This document shows, one piece after another, positions 43,637 to 51,869 of a stretch of 64,000 nt of DNA. The stretch comes from Halomontanus rarus. Lineage in GTDB: Archaea > Halobacteriota > Halobacteria > Halobacteriales > Natrialbaceae. The position numbers and the translations under genes were made by a program. The stretch lies in the NCBI RefSeq assembly GCF_017357405.1, contig NZ_CP071598.1:248001-312000 (forward strand), read 5' to 3'. Within the stretch, counting starts at the first letter, position 1, and each line of letters opens with the position of its first letter. The notes under the pieces were generated by a model that saw nothing but the letters and a program-made list of their open reading frames with translations, did not search any database and was not told the DNA's origin.

Positions 43637-45256
43637 ATGGCTACCAATACTCGAGACGACGACTTGTCGGAGTCGGCCGACTCGGCGGGCGAAACGGAAG
43701 AATCGACGGGAAGAACCGAGACGAGCGACGGCGGATCCGTCACTCGTCGAGCGGCGATGGCGCTGGCGGGGGTCACCGGTGCGGGTCTGCTCGCCGGTGG
43801 TATCGGGCAGGTCGGCGCCTCCGGCGAACCGAAACCGCGTCGGTGGAATCAGGATGTCGACGCGCGGGGACACACCCTGAGCGAACTGGGTGTCCTCGAG
43901 ATGACCGACTCGGAGCCGATTACCGACTTCGCGGGCGAGAACCTCTCCGTCGAGGACGGCGTGTTGAACGCCGGGGGCAACGACGGGGACGTGATCAACA
44001 ACGTCCGCTACGTCGACGTTGCGGAGGGCGCCGTTGCAGTTCAAAAGGCCGTCGACACGGCCGACGCCGAAGGCCACAACAAGGTGGTCGTCTACGGCGA
44101 CGAGGGCGAGTGGAATCGGACGGTCTACCTGCCCAGCGAGTTCACCCTCGAGATCGAAGACGGCGTCACCATCACGTCCACGATGGACGAGAGCGATACC
44201 GAAGTGTTCTACGGCGGTGCGGCGCTCATCACGAACGACGACCACGAGAACGGCAACCACGACATCACGATTCGAGGGGGCCACATCGACTTCGACGGCG
44301 TCGGTTCGGACCAAGACGGCATCCGCTGGGGGCCGGTCTGGCTCCACACCGTCGACAACGCGCTGTTCGACTCGATCACCGTCGAGAACGTCGACTGGCG
44401 CTATGGGATGGTCTTCACGGACTGCACACGTTCGAAGATCGTCGACTGCCTCGCCCGCAACACCGGCTACGACGGTATCACGCTCCGGGGCGCCTGCGAA
44501 CACGTCGACGTCGTCCGCTGTTCGACCTACGACAACGTGAACGGGCCGGGCATTCAGGCGGCACCGAGCATCGGCGAGGGCGGAACCGGCGGTCACCACC
44601 TCACCTTCACCGACTGTCGGATGGACGAACACCTGGCGATCCACGGCGTCCGCGGCGGCATCACCGACGTCGCCGTGCAGGGCTGTTCGGTCCGTCGCAT
44701 CGGAATCATCCAGGAGGTCGACGGCTTCCGGATCTCAGACTGCGACGTCGACACGATCGCGTTCTCGGCGTTCACCGGCGAGATCCGAAACGGTCGCGTC
44801 GACTCCTGTACGATGGCGCCGCGGTACGCCGACCACGACGCCCAGATCCCGGCGGCGGTCGTCCTCTGGACGTGGGCGGACGATCTCATCGAAAACGTCA
44901 GCTTCAGCAACTGCACCGCGCGAAACCTCGATAAGTTCGTCGAATGTCGGATCCTCGACGAGACGTCGGTCGTCCGCCATATCGACTTCAGCAACTGTGC
45001 GTTCGACGTCGGAGACGGCGACGAACCGAGAGCGTTCATCGAACATACTCGCGACGACGATTGGGTGGTCGACTCCGTGGGCGAACTCTCGAACGTTCGC
45101 ATCCGCGGTTGTAAGATTTGGAACACGGACTCGATTATCCAGGGAGCGGTCGACGGCGTTCGGATACGGCTGACGGAGTTCCACAACGTGGACGAGGACG
45201 CCCTCGACGACGGCAACATCACGGATCTCGAAACGCACCAGAACGACTGGTGGTGA
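43637..45256 (+). CDS. Tat-exported beta-helix (pectate-lyase-like) protein
   Basis: A 539-residue exported protein: acidic N-terminus, Tat signal TRRAAMALAGVTGAGLLAGG (Arg37-Arg38), a module shared with the large beta-helix protein at 16949 (RWNQDVDARGHTLSELGVLEMTDSE versus DWDGDVDANGNDLYNLGELAMTNSE), then about 430 residues of right-handed beta-helix repeats (HDITIRGGHIDFDGVG, LFDSITVENVDWRYG). These are typical of pectate-lyase-like and other polysaccharide-active enzymes, but no catalytic set can be assigned. I chose the ATG at 43637, with TATA-like CTTATAATT about 30 bases upstream. Confidence 0.8.
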   Translation: MATNTRDDDLSESADSAGETEESTGRTETSDGGSVTRRAAMALAGVTGAGLLAGGIGQVGASGEPKPRRWNQDVDARGHTLSELGVLEMTDSEPITDFAGENLSVEDGVLNAGGNDGDVINNVRYVDVAEGAVAVQKAVDTADAEGHNKVVVYGDEGEWNRTVYLPSEFTLEIEDGVTITSTMDESDTEVFYGGAALITNDDHENGNHDITIRGGHIDFDGVGSDQDGIRWGPVWLHTVDNALFDSITVENVDWRYGMVFTDCTRSKIVDCLARNTGYDGITLRGACEHVDVVRCSTYDNVNGPGIQAAPSIGEGGTGGHHLTFTDCRMDEHLAIHGVRGGITDVAVQGCSVRRIGIIQEVDGFRISDCDVDTIAFSAFTGEIRNGRVDSCTMAPRYADHDAQIPAAVVLWTWADDLIENVSFSNCTARNLDKFVECRILDETSVVRHIDFSNCAFDVGDGDEPRAFIEHTRDDDWVVDSVGELSNVRIRGCKIWNTDSIIQGAVDGVRIRLTEFHNVDEDALDDGNITDLETHQNDWW

Positions 45257-45475
45257 CGAGCGAAACCGAAGAGAACGAGGTCGGTATCGATACTGCTCGA
45301 GGAGGCATCCTCGGACTCGCGGGACGTCCAGAGGATCGGGATCGGGAACGACCGGTTCTCGAGTCCGCTCGCGCGAGCCCAGTACGACTCTCACCCCGGC
45401 TTCCGTCCGAAACCGCGATTATCGAACGGATCGCTGAGGGAGGACCGGTCCGCTCCGACTCGGCGTACCTGCCCG

Positions 45476-46795
45476 TTATCGTTCGTCCGGCGGCCCGACG
45501 CGGCGAGCGAGGGCCGTCGCCGTCGAGAGTACGCGGTCCTCGACGCTGTGGTCGAACTTCGCCGGCAGTTCCGTCAGGTGAACGAACCGATCAGCCTCGT
45601 AACCGCCGGCGAAGAGATCGTCGACCGTCGGGATGTAGGTCATGTAGTTGTTCGAGTAACCGGCGACCCACAGCGGCCCCGGGAGCCGATCTTTGAGCGT
45701 CAGCGAGTAGCCCACGAGCACCTCGCCCGTCAGCGCGACCATCGTGAGATCGCCGCCGAACCCGATGGCCTGGATCGGGTAGGGGTGGCTGCGGGGCAGT
45801 TCGCCGTGCTCGTCGAGTTCGCCGAGGAGGTGTTCGGCGTGACGGCGCTCGTAGCGCTCCTCGGACTCGAGGCGAGCCTCCAGTTCCTCCCGGGTCGGCG
45901 GCTCCTCGAACTCGAGATCGACCTCCTCCTTGACGCAGCGAAGCGGCCCGTGGACCTCCCGGCGCTGGGCGACTAACGCGCCGCGAACGGCCGTCGCGAG
46001 CGACTTCCCGTAGTGTTTCGTAAGCTCGAGTTCGCGCTGCGGGTAGGCCTTCTGGTCGCCCCCGCATCCCTGGACGAACACGGCGGTCGCGTCGGGGTAC
46101 TCTTCTTCGAGGTACTCCATGGCGTAGCCGGCCCAGTCGCCGGTCCACTCGCGAAGCGAGAGACTCGTCGGGTGGCACGCGTAGCCGAAGAGGATCCCCC
46201 GAAGCGTTTCCCCGTCGGGAGATTCGATCGCTAGCACCGGCACGTCGTGATCGACCGGGCCGTCCGGGTAGGGCTGGAACCCGATCCCCTGCTCGAGCGG
46301 GATGCGCCGATTGAACGCGATTCCACACTTCGCGTGGCTGTACGTCACCGACGCCGGCGAGAGGTCCTCGAGCGTCCGTCCGACGACGTCGACGAGCGTC
46401 TCCTCGAGAAACTCGGCGTAAGCGCGAGCCTGCGCTCGTTCCTCGTCGTTCAACGAGAAGACCTCCGTCTTCCGCTCCCGGTAGACCGGCCCGCAGTGGG
46501 TGTGGGAGGCGTTCAACAGGAGATTCGACGCCGGAAGATCGTACCGTTCCTCGCAGGCGTCGGTGACCGCCGCGTGCAGCGGCCGAGAGATCGCGAGGAT
46601 CTCGACGCCGACGGCGACGAAGCGGGTTCCGCGTTCGTCCTCGAGGGCGACCGCCTTCGCGTGGAGGTCCTGAAGGGTTCCTTCGGACGGCTCCTCTCGG
46701 GCACCGTATCCGGCCATTCGCATCGATTCGGACGGGGTGATAACTTCGCTCGCGGTCCCCGCATGCCACTCGTGGGCACGGTCTGTTTCGCTCAT
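45476..46795 (-). CDS. Neutral/alkaline ceramidase-like hydrolase, copy 2
   Basis: A 439-residue paralogue of the protein at 6898, with the same order of motifs: AGTASEVITPSESMRMAGYG, NASHTHCGPVYRE (zinc-type histidines), YSHAKCGIAFNRR, FGYACHPTSL and QGCGGDQKAYPQRELEL. It is cytosolic, with no signal peptide. TATA-like TTTTTATCGCC lies about 30 bases before the ATG. Two copies in one catabolic island argue for a role in the pathway, perhaps cleavage of an amide or lactone on a sugar; ceramide is not expected as a substrate. Confidence 0.72.
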   Translation of the reverse strand: MSETDRAHEWHAGTASEVITPSESMRMAGYGAREEPSEGTLQDLHAKAVALEDERGTRFVAVGVEILAISRPLHAAVTDACEERYDLPASNLLLNASHTHCGPVYRERKTEVFSLNDEERAQARAYAEFLEETLVDVVGRTLEDLSPASVTYSHAKCGIAFNRRIPLEQGIGFQPYPDGPVDHDVPVLAIESPDGETLRGILFGYACHPTSLSLREWTGDWAGYAMEYLEEEYPDATAVFVQGCGGDQKAYPQRELELTKHYGKSLATAVRGALVAQRREVHGPLRCVKEEVDLEFEEPPTREELEARLESEERYERRHAEHLLGELDEHGELPRSHPYPIQAIGFGGDLTMVALTGEVLVGYSLTLKDRLPGPLWVAGYSNNYMTYIPTVDDLFAGGYEADRFVHLTELPAKFDHSVEDRVLSTATALARRVGPPDER

Positions 46796-46984
46796 GCCCA
46801 GTGTCTATTCGACAGGCGATAAAAACGGTCCGGTTACGGCAGGGGGAGAAGGCACCGGTATCCGCGCCTGCTCGTCGGGAAACGAAGCGCAGGAGCGAGA
46901 ACGGGAACAGAAGCAGGTGAGCAAAGCAGGTTCGTCACTCGAGCGCGACCGGGTGAGAACGGGGAGACCGAGAGAGTCGCAAGT

Positions 46985-47653
46985 TCACAGTACGTCTTCG
47001 GAGATTGAGTGTACATCGTCGATCACCGTGGACAGCGGTGTCCCGTCCGCGAGCGCCGCCCGCCCGTGAGAGAGCATCGGGAGCTTGGTCGCCGCGTGGG
47101 CGAGCGAACCCGGGACGTCGCCGGTCATACCGTGTTCGTAGACGAGCCACTCGACGCCGGCCTCCCGAGCGGCCTCGACGCACCGGAGTACGTCGAGTTC
47201 GCCCGCGCTGAGTTCGACCTGGAGCGTCGTTTCGTATCCCGGAACGCTGTCGGTGAGGTGAACCAGCGGAATTCGACCCCGTGGCGCGAAAGCACCGCGC
47301 TCGGATCGGCACCGGCGTACAGCACGAGTCCGGTGTCGAGTTCGAAATCGACGCCGTCGGCCGAGGCGAACGCGTCTGCGTCGTACAGGGACGATCAGGC
47401 GGTCGCACCCGATCGTCGCGTACGCGTCGACGACGTTCTCGTAATCGTACTCGAGTCGCCCGATCGGAACGTGAGCGCCGATCATCTCGAGATCCGCCTT
47501 CTCGAGCGCATCGGCGACGGCGTTCGGCAGGGTTCCGTCCAGACCGAACAGTTCGACGCCCTCGAGCGGAGTCCTGCCGACCCGTTCGATCGTTTCCGGG
47601 AGTGATTCTGGGAGCCCCTCGAGCGTCTGGAGCTGTATCGCTGTGCGTACCAT
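46985..47653 (-). pseudogene. Sugar isomerase/epimerase-like TIM-barrel gene, frame-broken
   Basis: It begins as a xylose-isomerase-like TIM-barrel protein (MVRTAIQLQTLEGLPES, ...EMIGAHVPIG) and ends as one (IPLVHLTDSVPGYETTLQVELSAGELDV, LVYEHGMTGD). Between about 47200 and 47400 the family-like sequence (LYDADAFASADGVDFELDTG, then LVLYAGADPSAVLSRHG) lies in another frame, and the open frame reads arginine-rich nonsense. The middle is also too short. Two frame breaks and a deletion make it a pseudogene, unless the sequence is in error. Confidence 0.65.
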
Positions 47654-47885
47654 GAACGTATACGAGAAATGGACAGTCAATGAGGGGAAACTGTTTCGAC
47701 CCCAAAAGGAGTCGATTCGTACGTCGAGCATCAGAGACGACTGCTCATCGGACCAGAAACGATCGGAAGCGGAGTCGGCCTCCCCGCAACGACGACGTGT
47801 GCGAATCCGTCGCCCGAACTCGATTCGATCCGTTCGAACCGTTCGACTACAACACTTATACGCCTGGCGAACGGTTCCCACGGAC

Positions 47886-49340
47886 ATGGGAATCGAAGTC
47901 ACGCGAGCGGATTGCTACGTGAGTAACCTGGACAAGCGAATGGCGTTTCACTTCGGCAACGTCGTCGCGACGGAGGGACCCCACCACTTCCTCGAGATCG
48001 AACTCGAGATCGACGGCGAACGAGCGGAGGGAGTGTCGATGGTCGGCATGGCTCCGATGTGGTTCCTCAAGGATCCCGACCTCTCGCTCGCGGAGTCGAC
48101 CGCCCGGTTGCTCGAGGTGTTCGACGCGGCTCGCGATCACGCGCTCGACGCGGGCCCCGCGCAGACGGTCTTCGACCTCTGGTACGACGTATACGACCGC
48201 CAGCGCGAGTGGGGCGAGGGCACCCAACATCCGCCGCTGCTGTGGGCCTACGGCGTGAGTATGATCGAGCAGGGGATTATCGACGCCGTCTGCCGCCACG
48301 AGGGGATCACGTTCGCCGACGCGGTTCGCGACGGACGCCTCGGCATCGAACCGGGACGGATCTACGCCGAACTCGAAGGCGCGAACGTGGATGAGTACCT
48401 CGCCGACGAACCGACGCGGGAGGCCGCGGTCCGCCACACCGTCGGGTTGACCGACCCGCTCGAGGGCGAGGCGATGGACGCCGACGAACGGCTGAACGAC
48501 GGCCTCCCGCAGGCGCTCGACGAATACGTCGAACGCGACGGCGTCAGCCACTTCAAGATCAAGCTGTCCGCCGACGAGGACCGCGACGCCGACCGACTCG
48601 CACACATCGGCGAGGTCCTTGAGGCGAGCCCGCTCGAGTCGTGGTTCTGTACGGTCGACGCGAACGAGCAGTACGAGAGCGTCCGGGCGTTCAAAGACCA
48701 GTGGGAACGCCACGTCGACGACCCGTCGCTGGCGGCCGTCGTCGACAGCGTCGCCTACGTCGAACAACCCCTCCCCCGTGATCAGGCGCTCACGGGCGAA
48801 ACGCGCGACGTGCTCACCGACTGGGACGAACGGCCGGCGATCATCATCGACGAGTCCGACGACCGCCTCGACAGCGCCGGGCGCGCCCTCGAGTGCGGCT
48901 ACGCCGGGACGAGTCACAAGAACTGCAAGGGCGTCTTCAAGGGCGTCGTCAACGCCTGTCTGATCGAAAAACGCCGACGCGAGGACGGCGGCGAGAACGA
49001 GTACGTCATGAGCGGCGAGGATCTGACGACGATCGGCCCGGTCGAACTGCTCCACGACCTCGCGGTGATGGGGACGCTCGGGATGGACCACATCGAACGC
49101 AACGGCCACCACTACTACCGCGGGCTGAGCTACCTCGAGTCCGACCTGCAGGAGACCGTCCGCGAGGCCCACGACGATCTCTACGGCCGACGCGAGGAGG
49201 GGTTCGTCGCGCTCGACGTCGAAGACGGACGGATCGCGTTCGACAGCGTGATCGACGCGCCGTTCGGCCGGGCTTTCGACCTCGACCCCTCGCGGTTCAC
49301 GCCGCTCGAGGAGTGGGAGATCGAATCGATGCTCGAGTGA
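47886..49340 (+). CDS. Enolase-superfamily (mandelate racemase/muconate lactonising type) enzyme, atypical
   Basis: A 484-residue protein, longer than the usual about 400. It keeps the superfamily catalytic layout: a KxK motif in HFKIKLSAD (near 222), then metal ligands in VDANEQY (near 258), VEQPLPRD (near 298) and IIDESDD (near 323), followed by a lysine-rich GTSHKNCKGVFKGV (near 344) in place of a standard His-Asp dyad. Members dehydrate or racemise acid sugars. Beside uronate dehydrogenase, an aldarate or aldonate dehydratase function is attractive but unproven. TATA-like CACTTATACG is about 35 bases before the ATG at 47886. It converges on the amidase gene. Confidence 0.72.
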   Translation: MGIEVTRADCYVSNLDKRMAFHFGNVVATEGPHHFLEIELEIDGERAEGVSMVGMAPMWFLKDPDLSLAESTARLLEVFDAARDHALDAGPAQTVFDLWYDVYDRQREWGEGTQHPPLLWAYGVSMIEQGIIDAVCRHEGITFADAVRDGRLGIEPGRIYAELEGANVDEYLADEPTREAAVRHTVGLTDPLEGEAMDADERLNDGLPQALDEYVERDGVSHFKIKLSADEDRDADRLAHIGEVLEASPLESWFCTVDANEQYESVRAFKDQWERHVDDPSLAAVVDSVAYVEQPLPRDQALTGETRDVLTDWDERPAIIIDESDDRLDSAGRALECGYAGTSHKNCKGVFKGVVNACLIEKRRREDGGENEYVMSGEDLTTIGPVELLHDLAVMGTLGMDHIERNGHHYYRGLSYLESDLQETVREAHDDLYGRREEGFVALDVEDGRIAFDSVIDAPFGRAFDLDPSRFTPLEEWEIESMLE

Positions 49341-49382
49341 GCGGGCGCGGACGCCGGTTTTCGAGGAGAGTTTTGTCGTCGC

Positions 49383-50861
49383 TTACGCTTCGTGGAGTCG
49401 ATCGTACGATTCGATCCAGGGACGCCGACGTTCGAACGCCGCGCTCGCGGCGAACACCGTCTCGTCGCCGAATTTCGGGCCGACGAGTTGCATGCCGACG
49501 GGGAGTCCGTCGACGAAGCCCGCCGGGATCGACGCGGCCGGGTGCCCGGTCATGTTGAACGGCCAGGTGAGGAGCCAGTCCGCCCGCGGGTGGACGGCGT
49601 CGCCGTCGACGCGGACGTCGTCGAGCGAATCGTTTCGAATCGGGAGGACCGAGAGCGTCGGCGTCACGAGGAGATCGTACTCCTCTCCCCCACCCTCGAA
49701 GACGTCCTGCACCCCGTCGAACATCGCCGTTCGAACCTGATTCATCCGACCGATCTCGACCGACGAGTGCGTGCGACCGACTTCGATCCGCTCGCGGAAC
49801 TCTCGAGGGACGTCGGCGGCGTGCTCGCCGAGGAAATCGATCCCGTGGCGTCGTTCGATCGAATCCGCGACTTTGGCGGTGAACGCCTGCATCAGGCCGA
49901 ATCGGGTTCGGTCCCTGAGCGTCTCGAGGGAGTGTCCGAGATCGACGTCGACGGGGTCGACGGTCGCGCCCTCGCGCTCGAACGCGGAGAGCGCATCCTC
50001 GACGCAGTCGCGGACCGCCTCGGCGACCGGAAAGACGCCGAGGTCCGGGCTGTAACCGATTCGCCAGTCGTCGAGCGGCCGATCGAGGACCGCGGCGTCG
50101 GTGTACTCGACGTCGTCGGCCGGGAGCGCGAACGGGTCGCTCTGATCGGGGCCCGCCATCACTTCGAGGGCGATCGCGGCGTCTTTCACGGAGCGCGTCA
50201 GGACGCCCTTGTCGACGAACGGGGAGTGATTCCGGAACGCGTCCGGTCGAACCGACTCGGCGATCCGACCGGTCGACGGCTTCAATCCGTAGACGCCACA
50301 GAACGCCGCGGGGATGCGGATCGATCCCGCCGCGTCGCCCCCCTGTCCGATCGCCGCCGTCCCGTCGGCGACCGCCGCGGCGCTCCCGCCGGAGGAACCG
50401 CCGGAGTTGCGCTCGAGGTCGAACGGCGTCGACGTCGGCCCCACGAGCAGGTTGTCCGTCACGGGCTTGTGGCCGAACTCCGGCGCGTTGGTTTTTCCGA
50501 TCACGATCGCGCCCGCATCCTCGAGGCGCTGTACGAACCCTGCGGTGTGGGTCGCGACGTTATCCGAGAACGCACGACAGCCGAAAGTGTGACGAATCCC
50601 CTCCCGAAATCCGGTGAGATCCTTGAGCGCGAGCGGAACGCCGTGGAGCGGGCCGACGGGGTCGCCGGCGTCGAGAGCGCGCTCCGCCTCGCGGGCTCGC
50701 TCACGAGCGTGATCCGCAGCGACCGTGATAAATGCGTTCACGTCGTCGTTTCGGTCGTCGATTCGCTCGAGATGAGCGTCGACGACCGCAGTCGGGCTCG
50801 TACGGCCGTCGCGGATTCGCTCCGCGAGTTCCCACGCAGGTGCGGAGAGGTGGCGAGTCAT
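49383..50861 (-). CDS. Amidase-signature family hydrolase
   Basis: A 492-residue member of the amidase signature family, which hydrolyses amides through a Ser-cisSer-Lys triad: lysine in PLALKDLTG (near 81), serines in RNSGGSSGGSAAAVADG (near 154-170) and GGDAAGSIRIPA. It fits stand-alone amidases rather than the GatA subunit of the tRNA amidotransferase, because no gatB or gatC is nearby. I chose the ATG at 50861. A motif-2-like site (51045-51065) and a motif-1 site (51093-51112) lie upstream, linking it to the presumed regulon. Confidence 0.83.
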   Translation of the reverse strand: MTRHLSAPAWELAERIRDGRTSPTAVVDAHLERIDDRNDDVNAFITVAADHARERAREAERALDAGDPVGPLHGVPLALKDLTGFREGIRHTFGCRAFSDNVATHTAGFVQRLEDAGAIVIGKTNAPEFGHKPVTDNLLVGPTSTPFDLERNSGGSSGGSAAAVADGTAAIGQGGDAAGSIRIPAAFCGVYGLKPSTGRIAESVRPDAFRNHSPFVDKGVLTRSVKDAAIALEVMAGPDQSDPFALPADDVEYTDAAVLDRPLDDWRIGYSPDLGVFPVAEAVRDCVEDALSAFEREGATVDPVDVDLGHSLETLRDRTRFGLMQAFTAKVADSIERRHGIDFLGEHAADVPREFRERIEVGRTHSSVEIGRMNQVRTAMFDGVQDVFEGGGEEYDLLVTPTLSVLPIRNDSLDDVRVDGDAVHPRADWLLTWPFNMTGHPAASIPAGFVDGLPVGMQLVGPKFGDETVFAASAAFERRRPWIESYDRLHEA

Positions 50862-51044
50862 CGTTCCAGTGAGTAATGCTCGAGCGAGATGAAAAGCGTA
50901 TTGATGGTCTCGAGGACCGCCCGGCGAAGCGAACAGCGTGGACGATTTTCGGTCTTGTCGTGATAACGAAGCCGTTTCGACGCGATCGGTTCCGTTACGA
51001 TCCAATTGACCGTTCGAGAACCGACGGTGGAACCGTCGAGCACG

Positions 51045-51065
51045 TTGTTTGGCCTCTTGAAACGG
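51045..51065. promoter_or_regulatory. Motif-2-like palindrome upstream of the amidase
   Basis: TTGTTTGG-N5-TGAAACGG, with core and spacing as in motif 2 and outer positions degenerate. It lies 184 bases before the amidase start. Confidence 0.4.
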
Positions 51066-51092
51066 TGTTTGTATGCTAATCACACGCAACCA

Positions 51093-51112
51093 TTACGATC
51101 ATATGGTTGTAA
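51093..51112. promoter_or_regulatory. Motif-1 palindrome, copy 3
   Basis: TTACG-at-CATATG-gt-TGTAA, one mismatch in the left arm, in the middle of the amidase / transporter intergenic region. Confidence 0.6.
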
Positions 51113-51425
51113 TTATCTTGGAACTGAGTACTCACTCCGCGACGAGACTGCACTTCGCATATATCTACGAAGATAGGATTCAGTAAAAAGACGATACACG
51201 CCTCACACTATCTAATCATCCGATATTTCTCCGGTTCGATCGAGACGTTACTGTCCAGACTATTCACAATCGTTTTACCGACTTCTTATATGTTCATAAT
51301 AATCTTCGCGGATGGCGAATTTGTTTTGCTCTATGAAATAATTCACTTCTACACTGCGACCGATATGCCCGTATATTCACACCATCGTCGAGAGAGCGAT
51401 TGTGAAAACGACCGATTAGGTCGTT

Positions 51426-51446
51426 TCGTTTGACCGCTTGAAACGA
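51426..51446. promoter_or_regulatory. Motif-2 palindrome on the transporter side
   Basis: TCGTTTGA-N5-TGAAACGA, one internal mismatch, 424 bases before the substrate-binding-protein start. Confidence 0.5.
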
Positions 51447-51869
51447 GCAGAGGAAACGGGCTTTCGGACGGTCTCCTGTAAATCATTTCCGCATCAAGTG
51501 CAACCACAGGTCGGTCGCGGTTACGCCGATACGTCGTCACAGCAAACCGTCTCAGAATCTCGACCGTTTAGGTCCTGGACCCCTTCGAAAATCGGTCTCG
51601 GAGTGCGTGCGGACCGACTAAATACCGTGCATTCCTCGCCCGTTTTTCTCGACGTGGTCATCTCTCAATCCGTCGAGTGCGGACCGGCGAGCTCTCCCGC
51701 TCGCGGTGCGAGCACTCCGATTACACGCGCGCTCGAGAATATCAGTTTACTCTGCCAGTGCGAGCAACGACGCTTTCTCGGTGGGGAGTACTGAATCGAA
51801 AGAGAGAATGTGTACGAATAGACAAATAATGCAAATGTTTAAGTACCGAGAGTCTATCTGGTTACTCGT

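Larger units (their letters stand above)
50862..51869. other. 1-kb divergent intergenic region with both operator motifs
   Basis: No gene is seen. It holds motif-2 sites at 51045-51065 and 51426-51446 around a motif-1 site at 51093-51112. At about 51601-51620 the sequence CTCGGAGTGCGTGCGGACCG resembles CTCGGAGTGCGTTTGACCGT in the 2840-3428 repeat. The substrate-binding-protein promoter (TATA-like TGTTTAAGTACC, about 51836-51847) is at the right end. Confidence 0.65.
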
